Positions 27,044 through 35,907 are shown, numbered from the stretch's first letter. The stretch is DNA of 64,000 bases from Paenibacillus sp. TCA20 (GCF_000732325.1 NZ_BBIW01000005.1:248001-312000); one strand, 5' to 3'. Notes: generated from the letters alone by a model not told the origin. A program made the numbers and translations.

Positions 27044-28123
27044 CTACGCTTTCTCCCACTTCTCCTTCACAAAGAGAGCGTACAGCTTCAAAACAATAAT
27101 TTTGATTGTCGTATATACCGGAATGGAGAGAATGACGCCGATCAGACCTCCTATATCCTGACCCACCAGTACGACTACAATACTTGTAATGGGATGAATG
27201 TTAATTGACTTCTTAAATATATAAGGTGCGAGGATGTTATCTTGGATCTGCTGAGCACCAAGAATAATAACTAGCGCCCATATCGCTGTCGACGGTGATT
27301 GGATAAATCCAATAATAAGGATAGGAACAGCGGATATGATCGCTCCTATAAATGGGATAAAATTCGCGATAACCGCAATAACCGTTAATAGAAGCGCATA
27401 GGGCAGGTCAATAAATATAAACCCAATATACATTAAGACTCCGAGTGCTATATTGGTGATGACGCGCCCTACGATAAAGCCTCCAAGTGAATTATCGATC
27501 TCTTCAATCAATTCCTGCCCATCCTCCCGAAAACGTCTCGGCAGAAATGCTACGATTTTCTCTCCAAACTTTCCTCCCTCTTTAAGCATAAAATATAGAA
27601 GGATCGGCGTAATAAATAATACAAGTATGAAATTGGAGAAGAATGTAAATAGGCTCGACAAGTAGGCACCCAGCAAGTTCATTCCCTGGTTAATGATATG
27701 GGTTACACGTGACATCAGCTCATTACCCTCAGGCAGAATACTTGATAGCAGCCCGCTGTCTTCCAGCTCTTGAAGCTGAACCGTCAGCTTCGTAACCAAG
27801 TCAGGTATATTAAGGATGAGCTCATGCAGCTGTACGCGAATTGAGGGCCACACACCAATGATGAAGCCGATGATAACGATCAAAAACACAAGATAGATCA
27901 TTAAGATGGCAAGTGTACGGTTCCCCCATTTTCGATGCATCCATTGCACCAAAGGTCTTAACAAGTAATATAAGAAACCTGCCAGCATTAGCGGCACGAT
28001 TATAACATTGAACAGCGAAAACAAAGGTATAAACACAAATTGCACTTTATAGCTTAGGAAAACGATAAGCAGAATAGAGATCACGCCAATACAAAAGCGT
28101 ATCATCTTGTTTGTTTGAAGCAA
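27044..28123 (-). CDS. AI-2E family transporter
   Basis: A 359-residue polytopic membrane protein of the AI-2E transporter family (PF01594), with about eight TM segments. Landmarks: VPLMLAGFLYYLLRPLVQWM, SSLFTFFSNFILVLFITPIL, FIPFIGAIISAVPILIIGFI and the C-terminal VLVGQDIGGLIGVILSIPVY. Family members export autoinducer-2 or act as Na+/H+ antiporters; the cargo is unknown. The frame is open to 28162 in overlap with the kinase, but GGAGGGGG 4-5 nt before TTG 28123 and the family's usual start favour TTG. Confidence 0.85.
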   Translation of the reverse strand: MLQTNKMIRFCIGVISILLIVFLSYKVQFVFIPLFSLFNVIIVPLMLAGFLYYLLRPLVQWMHRKWGNRTLAILMIYLVFLIVIIGFIIGVWPSIRVQLHELILNIPDLVTKLTVQLQELEDSGLLSSILPEGNELMSRVTHIINQGMNLLGAYLSSLFTFFSNFILVLFITPILLYFMLKEGGKFGEKIVAFLPRRFREDGQELIEEIDNSLGGFIVGRVITNIALGVLMYIGFIFIDLPYALLLTVIAVIANFIPFIGAIISAVPILIIGFIQSPSTAIWALVIILGAQQIQDNILAPYIFKKSINIHPITSIVVVLVGQDIGGLIGVILSIPVYTTIKIIVLKLYALFVKEKWEKA

Positions 28124-28158
28124 CTTACCCCCTCCATCTAAGTCGGTCACGCGTATTT

Positions 28159-29574
28159 TCATTTAGGAATCTCAATCTTGAATACTGTCATCTCTTTGTC
28201 ATTGCTGCTAAGCGTCAGTCTTCCGCCCATCCGCTCAGTATTTTTCATTGCAATAGCTAAGCCAAGCCCCGTACCGCCAGTAGCTGTTCTGGCTTTATCT
28301 CCCCTCACAAAAGGGTTGAAAATCGTCGTTTGTAATTCATTCGGAATGCCTACTCCATTATCTGCAATCTCGATCATTACGAACTCTTCTTGTGGAATAA
28401 CTTCGATTCTTAATAGGGTTCCATTATTGTTGTACATCAGCGCATTACTGATGATATTGTGAACGACACGTGCCAGCAGCTCGGGATCAAATCGTGCGTA
28501 TACCGCATGATTCGGAACCTGAAATTGCAAATTGAAGCTTTTTTTCTCAATTTCGCCATACGTGTCCGCAATGACTTCTCGCAGAAAATCGCCAAGCTCG
28601 TATCGATCGGTCTTCAGTAGAAAGTCTGGCGAATCTGTTTTTAACAGCTCTACCATGTTCAGAATTAGTTTCGTCACTTGCGTCGACTTGTTGTAAATAT
28701 ACGTCAAATACTTTCTCTGTCGTTCAGCATCATCGACACGGCCTTCGTACAAGGCTTGCGCGTATCCTTGAATCGTTGTTATTGGTGTCTTCAAGTCATG
28801 GGAGAGATCCATGATCATCTGCTGTTTGCTCTCCTCAGCCAATCGCTTATCTTCTGTCGTTTTTTCAATCATATCCGCCATATAATTGAACTTCTCACCC
28901 ATTTGTTTAAATTCTTCCTCTGCATCGACTTCAATTCTCGTATTGTAGTTGCCCCGAATCATTTCATTCAGCCCTTCACTAATGGTCTTCAGCGGCTTTT
29001 GAATTCTCCTGGCGACGGTGTAACTGTAGCCTAGAATAAGTATCAGAATAAAGATGATACCCAGCATGATGTACAATGCTAGAGGCTCACTTAATTGGGA
29101 CATAAACGGAAAACTATTGACCGTAATGTTAATTCGATCTCGAGGGATCTTAAGCAGCAGCCAATATGTGGAATCCGCGTCCTGGTAACGGGTGAGAGAG
29201 GAATAATAGGGACCATTCACTCCATTTTCGAGAAGCGTAAATAATTGTTCTTCTGTGTAACGATTCACTTCATCTTTTTTAGATCCGATGACTTTCACGA
29301 TGCTTTTATCTATGTCTAACAGTTCAAGCCAACCACCGCTATGTAGGAGCTTTTTTGTTTCAGGTCCAGACTCCATATCCGATACCTAGACGCTGGCTTC
29401 AACCTCCAGATCGGGATCAGCAAGCTGATACTCCTTCAGCTGATTTGAAATGTCGAGCTGTATAAACATATACGCACAGCATGCGATGAATACAACAATA
29501 AGTAAAAATCGAAAGAAATCAAATGCGAGCGAAGTTTGCAGCGGACGCTTATTTCTATTTTTCCACAGACGCAT
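28159..29574 (-). pseudogene. Sensor histidine kinase interrupted by an in-frame TAG
   Basis: One continuous frame of 472 codons broken by a single TAG at 29388-29386 (codon 63). Before it: TM1 (FRFLLIVVFIACCAYMF). After it: extracellular region, TM2 near codon 160 (LALYIMLGIIFILILILGYS), HAMP, HisKA with DLSHDLKTPITTIQGYAQAL (phospho-His in SHD), and HATPase with NALMYNN, DNGVGIPNE and GGTGLGLAI. Without the TAG it is a normal OmpR-partner kinase. A downstream ATG (29376) without an SD could give a protein lacking TM1. The start overlaps the response regulator by 20 nt. A point nonsense mutation, a sequencing error or a read-through site are all possible. Confidence 0.85.
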
Positions 29575-30259
29575 CCATTTTGTACCCCAATCCTCTAATC
29601 GTTTTTAAATATTCGGGTTTCTTCGAATCCCGTTCAATCTTCTCTCGAATGTTACTGATGTGTACCATAATGCTGTTATCCTCGTGCACATAATAATCCT
29701 CCCACACCGCCTCATATATGCGTTTACGAGTAAAGAGCTTCCCTGGTGATTCCATCATAAGCTTCAGAATTTTATATTCCGTAGATGTCAGGGATACCTG
29801 CTGTCCCGACACATACAGCATGCATGCATTTGTATCCAGAACAAGATTACCGAGGGTAAGATTTGAGCTCGTCTCCTTTTCTCCTGTAGATCCATCAAAT
29901 TGATGTACTCTTCGGATCATGGCTTTGACACGAGCAACCACCTCTAGCGGGTTAAAAGGTTTGGATACATAATCGTCCGCGCCAAGCTCAAGTCCCAGAA
30001 TTTTATCATGGTGTTCACTTTTTGCCGATAAGAGCAACACGGGAATGTGACAATCCCGGCGAATGATCTTCAGGAACTGCAACCCACTAAGCTCAGGCAT
30101 CATAACATCTAAGATAATGAGATCGACCGATTGAGCTTGAACCATGTGTAGAGCTTCATTACCATTGTTCGCTTTTACGATGTTGTATTCTTTCTCTAAA
30201 TAGAGCTGAAGCAGCTCCACAATCTCAGATTCATCGTCAGCAATCAGAATCGTGTAAAT
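29555..30259 (-). CDS. OmpR-family response regulator (apparent ATT start)
   Basis: About 234 residues. The receiver domain opens YTILIADDESEIVELLQLYL; the acidic pair is ADD, the phospho-acceptor Asp lies in LIILDVMMPE, and the switch Thr/Ser and Lys in LLLSAKSE and DDYVSKPFNP. The C-terminal winged helix is intact (LTSTEYKILKLMMESPGKLF, VHISNIREKIE, TIRGLGYKMD). The first GTG (30220) would delete strand beta1 and the acidic pocket. The frame continues upstream to the SD AGGAGGG, and the only codon at right spacing is ATT (30259-30257), where ATG is normal. Partner kinase carries an in-frame stop. Confidence 0.85.
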   Translation of the reverse strand: MYTILIADDESEIVELLQLYLEKEYNIVKANNGNEALHMVQAQSVDLIILDVMMPELSGLQFLKIIRRDCHIPVLLLSAKSEHHDKILGLELGADDYVSKPFNPLEVVARVKAMIRRVHQFDGSTGEKETSSNLTLGNLVLDTNACMLYVSGQQVSLTSTEYKILKLMMESPGKLFTRKRIYEAVWEDYYVHEDNSIMVHISNIREKIERDSKKPEYLKTIRGLGYKMDASVEK

Positions 30260-30390
30260 AATAATCCCTCCTATACCATTTATAACCGGAAGATCTTTAT
30301 AAAGTCTTAACTGAATCTAAAGATTACATAAATTTTAAGCATACTTACTTATAGAAGACATCAAGCTGCTAAATAAATTATACAGAAAAT

Positions 30391-30415
30391 AAAAAAAGTC
30401 GCTCAATTAGCGACT
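30391..30415 (-). terminator. Intrinsic terminator of the beta-helix gene
   Basis: AGTCGCT (30397-30403), loop CAATT, AGCGACT (30409-30415); a run of seven T follows on the minus strand. Confidence 0.85.
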
Positions 30416-30433
30416 ATTAATGTTGACTTTGTT

Positions 30434-31978
30434 CTATTCATCAGCCCCAATGTTTACCATATCTCCTTGTATCCGATTGTTGCCATCGATGTCCAGCGTA
30501 TTCTCGATCGACATATGTGTCATACCGACATCTATTGCAGGAGAACTCTTTTGCAAGTGAAGGTTCTCAAGCTGCATATTTACGAATTGGGGATCGGTAA
30601 AGATGGAATGTTTATCATTGTTGGTAGCCTTCCGGTATGACTCTAGCCCAGCATACTCCTTGCCCTTCCATGTCCAGATTGAATCATCTGTACCCACCGG
30701 ACTATAATACAAATTATAGTCGACGACATTGCCAGAGTTGCTCGTGTATTCGTTAGATAGGAAGACATCCGATTGCCCAGCATGAAAAATGTTGTTCATG
30801 ATGACATTGTCGTGCGTGTAGTTCTGCAGCAGCATTTGGCCGCTGCCGTCATTCAAGGTGTTATTGTTGAAGAACGTATTGTTGATAATCGTGCTGTCTG
30901 TCGTTGAACCCCGATCCTCATCATATCCGCCCAATGCAATTCCCGTGTAGCGATTGTTGTATACAACATTGCTGCGCACCGTTATTCCGCTGGTTGCTTT
31001 CCCGTAATGCTCACTGGCCAGCTCGATGCCGATATCGTTGCCGAAGCTGTAATTACGCTCGATGATGCTGTCTTTGCCGCCATCAATATAGATCCCGCCT
31101 GCAGAATTACTCTTGTTCGGCAAGGTGTGGCCGTAGGACGGATTATAATTAGCCGTAATGTTATATACTTTATTCCCGCTAATGATGCCGTTGCGTGCTT
31201 GATCATAACGCTCGTCAGGTGAGACACCTTCGAAACCGATAACATCGATGCCGATATTATCGCTATCGTGAACACTATTGCTCGTAATCGTGAATGTATC
31301 CACGTTCCCATTGATCGCGAGTGCTTCACTGGACCCGAGCACAAGATCGTACAGCTCGTTCCCGTCAATGATCACCTTCGTAATCGCATCGGGTGCTTCA
31401 TTCCCGTAGACGGCAATCCCGTGCGCATCTCTTCCGCTCAGATCGCTGGCGACTGCAGCCGTATGTTTGATCGCATAGACCTTATTATTCAAGAGTTTAA
31501 TATTCGATCCCGAACCATGAACGAAAATACCAATTGGCATTTGATCCTTCTCTGATGTCTTGAAATTTCGGACGACCAAACTTTGAATCGTAATGTAGCT
31601 GGCGTCATCGATTTCGATCAGCCCTTCCTGCCCGTTGACATCGAGTCCGGTACCGTCGAGAATTGCCGTTTCATTCGGGTAGCTAACGAAAGTGATCGAT
31701 CCGCTGTCTGTGGAACCAGAACGTGAAATGTTCAGCTTCTGCTTATACACACCGCCTCGAACATAGACCGTACTGCCCGGCTGAACCGTATCCGCTGCAT
31801 GCTGCAGTGTTTTCCATGGTGACTGTTTGGAGCCATCATTCGAATCTTTGCCGGTCAGCGCTACATAATACGCTTCCGACGCGGCGTTAGTGGAAGGGGC
31901 TTCGATCCGATTTACGAAGATCAATAAAGCGGCCGCGGCAATGCCTCCGATCATGAGGATTTTCATCCAATTGTACAT
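30434..31978 (-). CDS. Exported right-handed parallel beta-helix protein
   Basis: About 514 residues. An N-terminal hydrophobic segment (WMKILMIGGIAAAALLIFV) exports or anchors the protein. Then follows a DUF1565-like opening (YYVALTGKDSNDGSKQSPWK, TLQHAADTVQPGSTVYVRGG) and many beta-helix coils with N-rich turns (GIFVHGSGSNIKLLNNKVY, GITVRSNVVYNNRYTGIALG, TIINNTFFNNNTL). This is the fold of polysaccharide lyases and related glycan-active enzymes; no catalytic Ca/Lys set can be named by eye. The start is ATG 31978 with AGAGGA at 6 nt. It probably acts on an extracellular polysaccharide. Confidence 0.82.
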   Translation of the reverse strand: MYNWMKILMIGGIAAAALLIFVNRIEAPSTNAASEAYYVALTGKDSNDGSKQSPWKTLQHAADTVQPGSTVYVRGGVYKQKLNISRSGSTDSGSITFVSYPNETAILDGTGLDVNGQEGLIEIDDASYITIQSLVVRNFKTSEKDQMPIGIFVHGSGSNIKLLNNKVYAIKHTAAVASDLSGRDAHGIAVYGNEAPDAITKVIIDGNELYDLVLGSSEALAINGNVDTFTITSNSVHDSDNIGIDVIGFEGVSPDERYDQARNGIISGNKVYNITANYNPSYGHTLPNKSNSAGGIYIDGGKDSIIERNYSFGNDIGIELASEHYGKATSGITVRSNVVYNNRYTGIALGGYDEDRGSTTDSTIINNTFFNNNTLNDGSGQMLLQNYTHDNVIMNNIFHAGQSDVFLSNEYTSNSGNVVDYNLYYSPVGTDDSIWTWKGKEYAGLESYRKATNNDKHSIFTDPQFVNMQLENLHLQKSSPAIDVGMTHMSIENTLDIDGNNRIQGDMVNIGADE

Positions 31979-32124
31979 AGTTAGTCCTCTCATACTTCTT
32001 TTTGACCTGACTCATTAAGCTAAATTGCTATGGCTGCAACAACGTCGCATCCACGTAAGTAATAAAGATTGATCTATTATATCATTATGAGAACTCAAAT
32101 AGGGCAGGAATGAGCTTTATGCAC

Positions 32125-32844
32125 CTACTTCATAAATAAAGCACTAAAAATCACGACATCTTGTAAGAAATGGATCGCTAACGCCCAGAAGAACCCCTTC
32201 GTTTCTAACATTGATTTGGCCAAAAACCATCCGATAAAAGCAGCCATCAATACACCCACTATTCCCCCTGGATTTCCGAAATAATGAACAATACCAAAGG
32301 TCAATGCTGATAATCCCTGCGCTATATACGGTGAGAAGCCATATCTGCTAACAACAGCTACAAATGAAAACCGGAAGATGATTTCTTCAGAGAAGGCATT
32401 CATAAGCGAAAAGATAAGAATTAATATGACCCCAGGATATAGCTCTAAACTCATGCTTTCCCCATACCCCAGTTGGAAGTATATGACCACAATGGTCACC
32501 AGTGTAATCACAATCGCGAAGTTGAAACCTAAGTTTTTCCATGACTCCGTTACTTTTGGCTTAATTCCAATCCAAGGTTCCGGCCGAATAATTCCATCTC
32601 GCCTTCTAAGACTTAAATACGTAAGACCATCTTTACCTGCGATTCCATATACAATGCCGATCATAATCATAGCTAACAACAATACCGTAATCTGATAACT
32701 AATCTCCAGATTGTATACAGCCCTATCGAATATTTCTAAAGCGAGGAGCGGACTGCTTCTGAACCATAGCAATAGAGGCGCACAAGCGGCAACCATGATG
32801 GTGATCAACAGGATGGGGATCCAATTGAGTCGTTTTTTACTCAT
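32125..32844 (-). CDS. CPBP family intramembrane metalloprotease
   Basis: A 239-residue membrane protein, six or more TM segments, of the CPBP/Abi (CAAX protease-like) family. The catalytic motif EE-x3-R is seen in NAFSEEIIFRFSFVAV, and the second motif His in FGIVHYFGNPGG. Such proteins cleave substrates in the membrane or confer bacteriocin self-immunity. GGAGG is 7 nt before ATG 32844. It overlaps the upstream PadR gene by 8 nt, so the pair is one operon. Confidence 0.87.
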   Translation of the reverse strand: MSKKRLNWIPILLITIMVAACAPLLLWFRSSPLLALEIFDRAVYNLEISYQITVLLLAMIMIGIVYGIAGKDGLTYLSLRRRDGIIRPEPWIGIKPKVTESWKNLGFNFAIVITLVTIVVIYFQLGYGESMSLELYPGVILILIFSLMNAFSEEIIFRFSFVAVVSRYGFSPYIAQGLSALTFGIVHYFGNPGGIVGVLMAAFIGWFLAKSMLETKGFFWALAIHFLQDVVIFSALFMK

Positions 32845-33394
32845 CAATATGCCTCCAATGTGGATGGTTTAATATTGCAAGTGCATGGTGACACCATTCG
32901 ATGGTCATTTGCAGATATCGCTCACCATAGTCGAGAGTCAATAACCAGAGCTGGGCTTGTTTACGATCTGCTCCAGGAACACTCGCTTTAATTCCTGCGA
33001 GCATCGCGGTTAATCCCTCACTCGCTTCTATTTCTTCCTTCAGAAAAGCGACTAATTGCGGCACATTCCGTTTATCGGAGACGAAGAGCTTCATCAGTAA
33101 TTCATTTCTCATCACAGGTTCCATCGGAGGTTGAGTTAACCAAGAATCAAGTTGATTACATCCCTCTTGCGTTATACCATAGACAATTTTGCGCCTACCG
33201 GTCTCTGCTGCTTCCACAACCGACACATAACCTTCTAGCTCCAGTTGCTTGATGCTCTTATGAATATGTCCATAGGATTCGTTCCAAAATAGGCCGATGC
33301 TTTCCTTCGAGAACTTGACCAATTCATAGGCGCTCATCGGTTTAATCCGAAGTAAGCCGAGAATCGCAAAATGACTAGTATTGATTCTTTTCAT
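32837..33394 (-). CDS. PadR-family transcriptional regulator
   Basis: A 185-residue PadR regulator. Winged helix: HFAILGLLRIKPMSAYELVK followed by GHIHKSIKQLELEGYVSVVE and the wing GRRKIVYGITQEG. The C-terminal helical domain (PPMEPVMRNELLMKLFVSDK, MTIEWCHHAL) dimerises. ATG 33394 sits 5 nt after AGGAGG; the ATG at 33415 lies before the SD. A perfect palindrome 20 bp upstream is a likely autoregulatory operator, and the co-transcribed CPBP protease its target. Confidence 0.88.
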   Translation of the reverse strand: MKRINTSHFAILGLLRIKPMSAYELVKFSKESIGLFWNESYGHIHKSIKQLELEGYVSVVEAAETGRRKIVYGITQEGCNQLDSWLTQPPMEPVMRNELLMKLFVSDKRNVPQLVAFLKEEIEASEGLTAMLAGIKASVPGADRKQAQLWLLTLDYGERYLQMTIEWCHHALAILNHPHWRHIDE

Positions 33395-33413
33395 ATGCCC
33401 CTCCTCACACATC

Positions 33414-33432
33414 ATATATCTTTAAGATATAT
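33414..33432. promoter_or_regulatory. Probable PadR operator
   Basis: ATATATCTTTAAGATATAT: perfect 9-bp arms around a central T, lying just upstream of the padR-like gene. PadR repressors commonly bind such AT-rich dyads ahead of their own genes. Confidence 0.65.
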
Positions 33433-33471
33433 ACAATTAACATATTATCCCACTACATCAAAGATTACAAT

Positions 33472-33508
33472 CCATCAAAAAAAGACCCATTCTCAAGGAA
33501 TAGGTCTT
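33472..33508 (-). terminator. Intrinsic terminator of the VOC gene
   Basis: AAGACC-C-ATTC (33482-33492) pairs with GAATA-GGTCTT (to 33508); on the minus strand a T-run follows (A-tract 33478-33483 on plus). Confidence 0.8.
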
Positions 33509-33537
33509 CTTGTGTTTCTCACACCTGGATTTAAGAA

Positions 33538-33960
33538 TTACTTAACGCGTTTGGATATAGGATGATCTTCATTCATTTGCAGAAGATCCCACAAATTTCC
33601 GTATAAATCTTTGAACACGGCAACCATTCCGTATGATTGTTCTTTGGGATCTCTAACAAATTCTATTCCTTTGGAGACCATTTCATTATAATCTCTCCAG
33701 AAGTCGTCCGTGTTTAGAAAGAGAAATACTCGGCCACCAGTCTGGTTACCAACAAACTGCTCTTGTTCCGGTTTAGATGCTCTAGCTAGTAATATTGTCG
33801 TACCAACAGAGCCAGGAGGAGAAATTACTACCCATCGTTTATCTTGCTCTGGTTGATAAGTATCTTCAATTAACGTGAAATTTAATTTTTTTGTATAGAA
33901 TTCAATCGCTTCATCATAATCTTTTACAACCAAAGCGATATGTACAATGGACTGAATCAT
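33538..33960 (-). CDS. VOC (glyoxalase/bleomycin resistance-type) protein
   Basis: A 140-residue vicinal-oxygen-chelate fold protein of two beta-alpha-beta3 units: HIALVVKDYDEAIEFYTKKL with metal His near residue 7, VGTTILLARASKPEQEQFVG, and the second half VFLFLNTDDFWRDYNEMVSK and VAVFKDLYGNLWDLLQ with the terminal Glu replaced by D/L context. The family covers dioxygenases, glyoxalases and drug-binding proteins; the role here is open. AAGGAGAACGACTAAA precedes the ATG. Confidence 0.85.
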   Translation of the reverse strand: MIQSIVHIALVVKDYDEAIEFYTKKLNFTLIEDTYQPEQDKRWVVISPPGSVGTTILLARASKPEQEQFVGNQTGGRVFLFLNTDDFWRDYNEMVSKGIEFVRDPKEQSYGMVAVFKDLYGNLWDLLQMNEDHPISKRVK

Positions 33961-33977
33961 TTTAGTCGTTCTCCTTC

Positions 33978-34298
33978 TCAGAAGCCTAACAGCTTAAAAA
34001 TATATTCCTCCGTTGCTTTGCCAACCATCTCTTCCCAGCTATCAAATTTCGTTTGCTTCGATACATAAGCATCCAGCTCTTCTCGATGAATAGCTTCAAA
34101 ATCCTCCTCTGTGTCAGCATTAAATCCGCTTTGATTAAAGAATTCATCTATACTCTCAAAATTTGTGAATCTTGTCATGAAAGACGAGTTAAACATTTCA
34201 TCAAAAGAAACAGAGCGATTATTTTCAAGATTACGAACATTTTCTTTAATCTCATGTAACCTGCTATTGCTTAACTCATCTATTCCGTCCATTTTCAT
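33978..34298 (-). CDS. Small acidic protein of unknown function
   Basis: About 106 residues, soluble, rich in Glu, Asp, Phe and Asn, with no signal or membrane segment. Blocks include SFDEMFNSSFMTRFTNFESI and EAIHREELDAYVSKQTKFDS, with the C-terminus TEEYIFKLLGF. I do not recognise the family. ATG 34298 fits the SD GAGGGGGTGAC; the frame is open to 34328. It ends 17 bp before the VOC gene and may share its transcript. Confidence 0.7.
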   Translation of the reverse strand: MKMDGIDELSNSRLHEIKENVRNLENNRSVSFDEMFNSSFMTRFTNFESIDEFFNQSGFNADTEEDFEAIHREELDAYVSKQTKFDSWEEMVGKATEEYIFKLLGF

Positions 34299-34393
34299 GA
34301 AGTCACCCCCTCTGTCTTCCAAAAACATTCGCCAAAGAGAGACTTTATCCCTGCCAAGACGTTGTCAAGAAAACACAAAGTCTCCGAAATACG

Positions 34394-34429
34394 ATAAAAA
34401 ACAGCCTTAAGGAAGTTCTCCCTAAGGCT
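34394..34429 (-). terminator. Intrinsic terminator of the DUF4064-like gene
   Basis: AGCCTTAAGG (34403-34412), loop AAGTTCT, CCCTAAGGCT (34420-34429), one mismatch; TTTTTTATCG follows on the minus strand. Confidence 0.83.
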
Positions 34430-34446
34430 ACACAGATCAATTAAAA

Positions 34447-34779
34447 CTATGCTTCTATATTTACACTCTTCTTTTTACTCAAAATCCCCATAAACCCGGC
34501 AACAACAAAGAGTACGCCGGAGAGAATGAAAAACATGGAGATGCTTATAAATCCTGCTATACCACTCACTAACATGATGATTCCTGCAATTTTAGGTTTT
34601 GATTTTGCCATTGCAGATCCAATAATTCCTAGGATACTAAAAATCATGGCCGAAATCGCTAAACCCGTAATGCTTGATGTTCCGCTATCTGAGAACGCTG
34701 CATCCACCCCGCCTATCATCAATGCAACAATTGAAGCAATAATACCGAAAATACCAGCTATAAGACCCATAGCAAACAT
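34447..34779 (-). CDS. Small DUF4064-like membrane protein
   Basis: A 110-residue protein with three or four TM helices (MGLIAGIFGIIASIVALMIG, LAISAMIFSILGIIGSAMAK, IAGIIMLVSGIAGFISISMF, ILSGVLFVVAGFMGILSKKK). The pattern of short helices with a small-residue-rich face and a KSKPKIAG loop is that of DUF4064 proteins; function unknown. GGGGGAAG precedes the ATG. It follows a lipoprotein gene by 48 bp on the same strand, so they may be co-expressed. Confidence 0.75.
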   Translation of the reverse strand: MFAMGLIAGIFGIIASIVALMIGGVDAAFSDSGTSSITGLAISAMIFSILGIIGSAMAKSKPKIAGIIMLVSGIAGFISISMFFILSGVLFVVAGFMGILSKKKSVNIEA

Positions 34780-34827
34780 TCAAAACTTCCCCCTATTTCC
34801 TTAACCGATGCTCAGTCACTTTGGATT

Positions 34828-35463
34828 CTACTTTAACTGCAGTTTAACTGAATATTCTTCTCTTTGATCGTTGGATCCAAACCCGTCACCTTCAGTAATG
34901 TACCACTTGATCTTAACCCACTCAATATCTTCTGCGTTTCCACGATCTAGGAACCATATTACATTACCTTCTTTGATAACTCCTTCTTCGATCTCCCCTC
35001 CTAAATTATCTGACAACCACATATTGGCATCGACCTGTTCCCCAGTAGATGTGATAAGCTCTGCTTGATCCGGATACGTAGTAAATATTTTATCCGTAGT
35101 GTTTTCGATATTCATTTTGATTCCTACTGCGGACGCAGTTAAATCTTCTGTATCTCCATCCTTAGGTGCTTTGTCTGAAACTACGACTTTCTCGATCGTT
35201 GTTACCACACCATTAAAATCGTCTGACCAGGTCGCATCATTGTAATAAGTCCAAATATCGTCTGAATTTTCAGTTTCCTCACTTACGTTTTCTGTAGTTG
35301 TCGTTCCCTCGCTTTCGGTAGAAGTGACGGAGTCCACATTACTATTTGACTCCATCTTGGCCTCGGTCGGATTGTCATCCTTAATGTTTGTGACCTCATT
35401 GCCACATCCGACTAACAGAACAACTGACAATGCGATTACAGTAAAAATGGGTAGCTTCTGCAT
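34828..35463 (-). CDS. Lipoprotein with DUF4352-like domain
   Basis: A 211-residue lipoprotein. Signal: QKLPIFTVIALSVVLLVGCG, lipobox LVGC. A low-complexity Ser/Thr/Glu linker (about 30-68) leads to an Ig-like DUF4352/DUF5067-type domain (GVVTTIEKVVVSDKAPKDGD, VGIKMNIENTTDKIF, and EGNVIWFLDRGNAEDIEWVK). Such domains are found in telokin-like surface lipoproteins of unknown role. GGAGGAAAGATGAA precedes the ATG. Monocistronic or leading the small DUF4064-like gene. Confidence 0.8.
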   Translation of the reverse strand: MQKLPIFTVIALSVVLLVGCGNEVTNIKDDNPTEAKMESNSNVDSVTSTESEGTTTTENVSEETENSDDIWTYYNDATWSDDFNGVVTTIEKVVVSDKAPKDGDTEDLTASAVGIKMNIENTTDKIFTTYPDQAELITSTGEQVDANMWLSDNLGGEIEEGVIKEGNVIWFLDRGNAEDIEWVKIKWYITEGDGFGSNDQREEYSVKLQLK

Positions 35464-35907
35464 TTCATCTTTCCTCCATTACAATTCAATACATCTGACC
35501 GATCCTCAAGTAAGTGCGCATGTCCTCTGAAAATATGATTGTTTCCTATTCACCCAAGGGCCCTTTGGGTTTATATTGTTTCCGTTTCCTAGAACTCTGT
35601 CTATCCCAAAATCAATATAACTTTCTCAGGGAATGACGCAGTTCACCTTGCTATCAGTCAGCTTATAAAGTTTAACATCTTAAATAGTTAAAAGGTATTA
35701 AGTTTGTATAATCTTCATCAAATATTAATAATTTTTATAATTTTATTTATATAATATATATTTGTTATATTATCCCAATGATATCCTTACTGGCTCTTCC
35801 TGGTTATTCTCTAAAAAAATAAAGGCAGCCAATTAAATCATTGGCTGCCTTGAGGAGCTTCCTCCTACTTGAACTAATTACAAATTGACCATAATCCTGT
35901 TCTCTTC
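35464..35907. other. Intergenic region with palindrome and terminator
   Basis: A 444-bp gap. Near 35551-35570 lies a palindrome ACCCAAGGGCCCTTTGGGT (one mismatch), about 90 bp upstream of the lipoprotein start; it may be an operator or leader hairpin. 35690-35775 is very AT-rich. The right end holds the terminator described separately. No gene is seen. Confidence 0.5.
35813..35851 (-). terminator. Intrinsic terminator of the glycosidase operon
   Basis: AAGGCAGCCAAT (35822-35833), loop TAAATC, ATTGGCTGCCTT (35840-35851), perfect 12-bp stem. On the minus strand TTATTTTTTT follows. Confidence 0.9.

Noticed and set aside
29386-29388. TAG in the kinase as a pyrrolysine or selenocysteine-type recoding site
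   Set aside because: Selenocysteine uses TGA; no pyl genes or special hairpin are seen and kinases of this type do not use recoding. Mutation or error is simpler.
29555-30220. GTG 30220 as start of the response regulator
   Set aside because: It removes strand beta1 and the acidic pocket, and no SD precedes it; AGGAGGG lies further upstream in frame.
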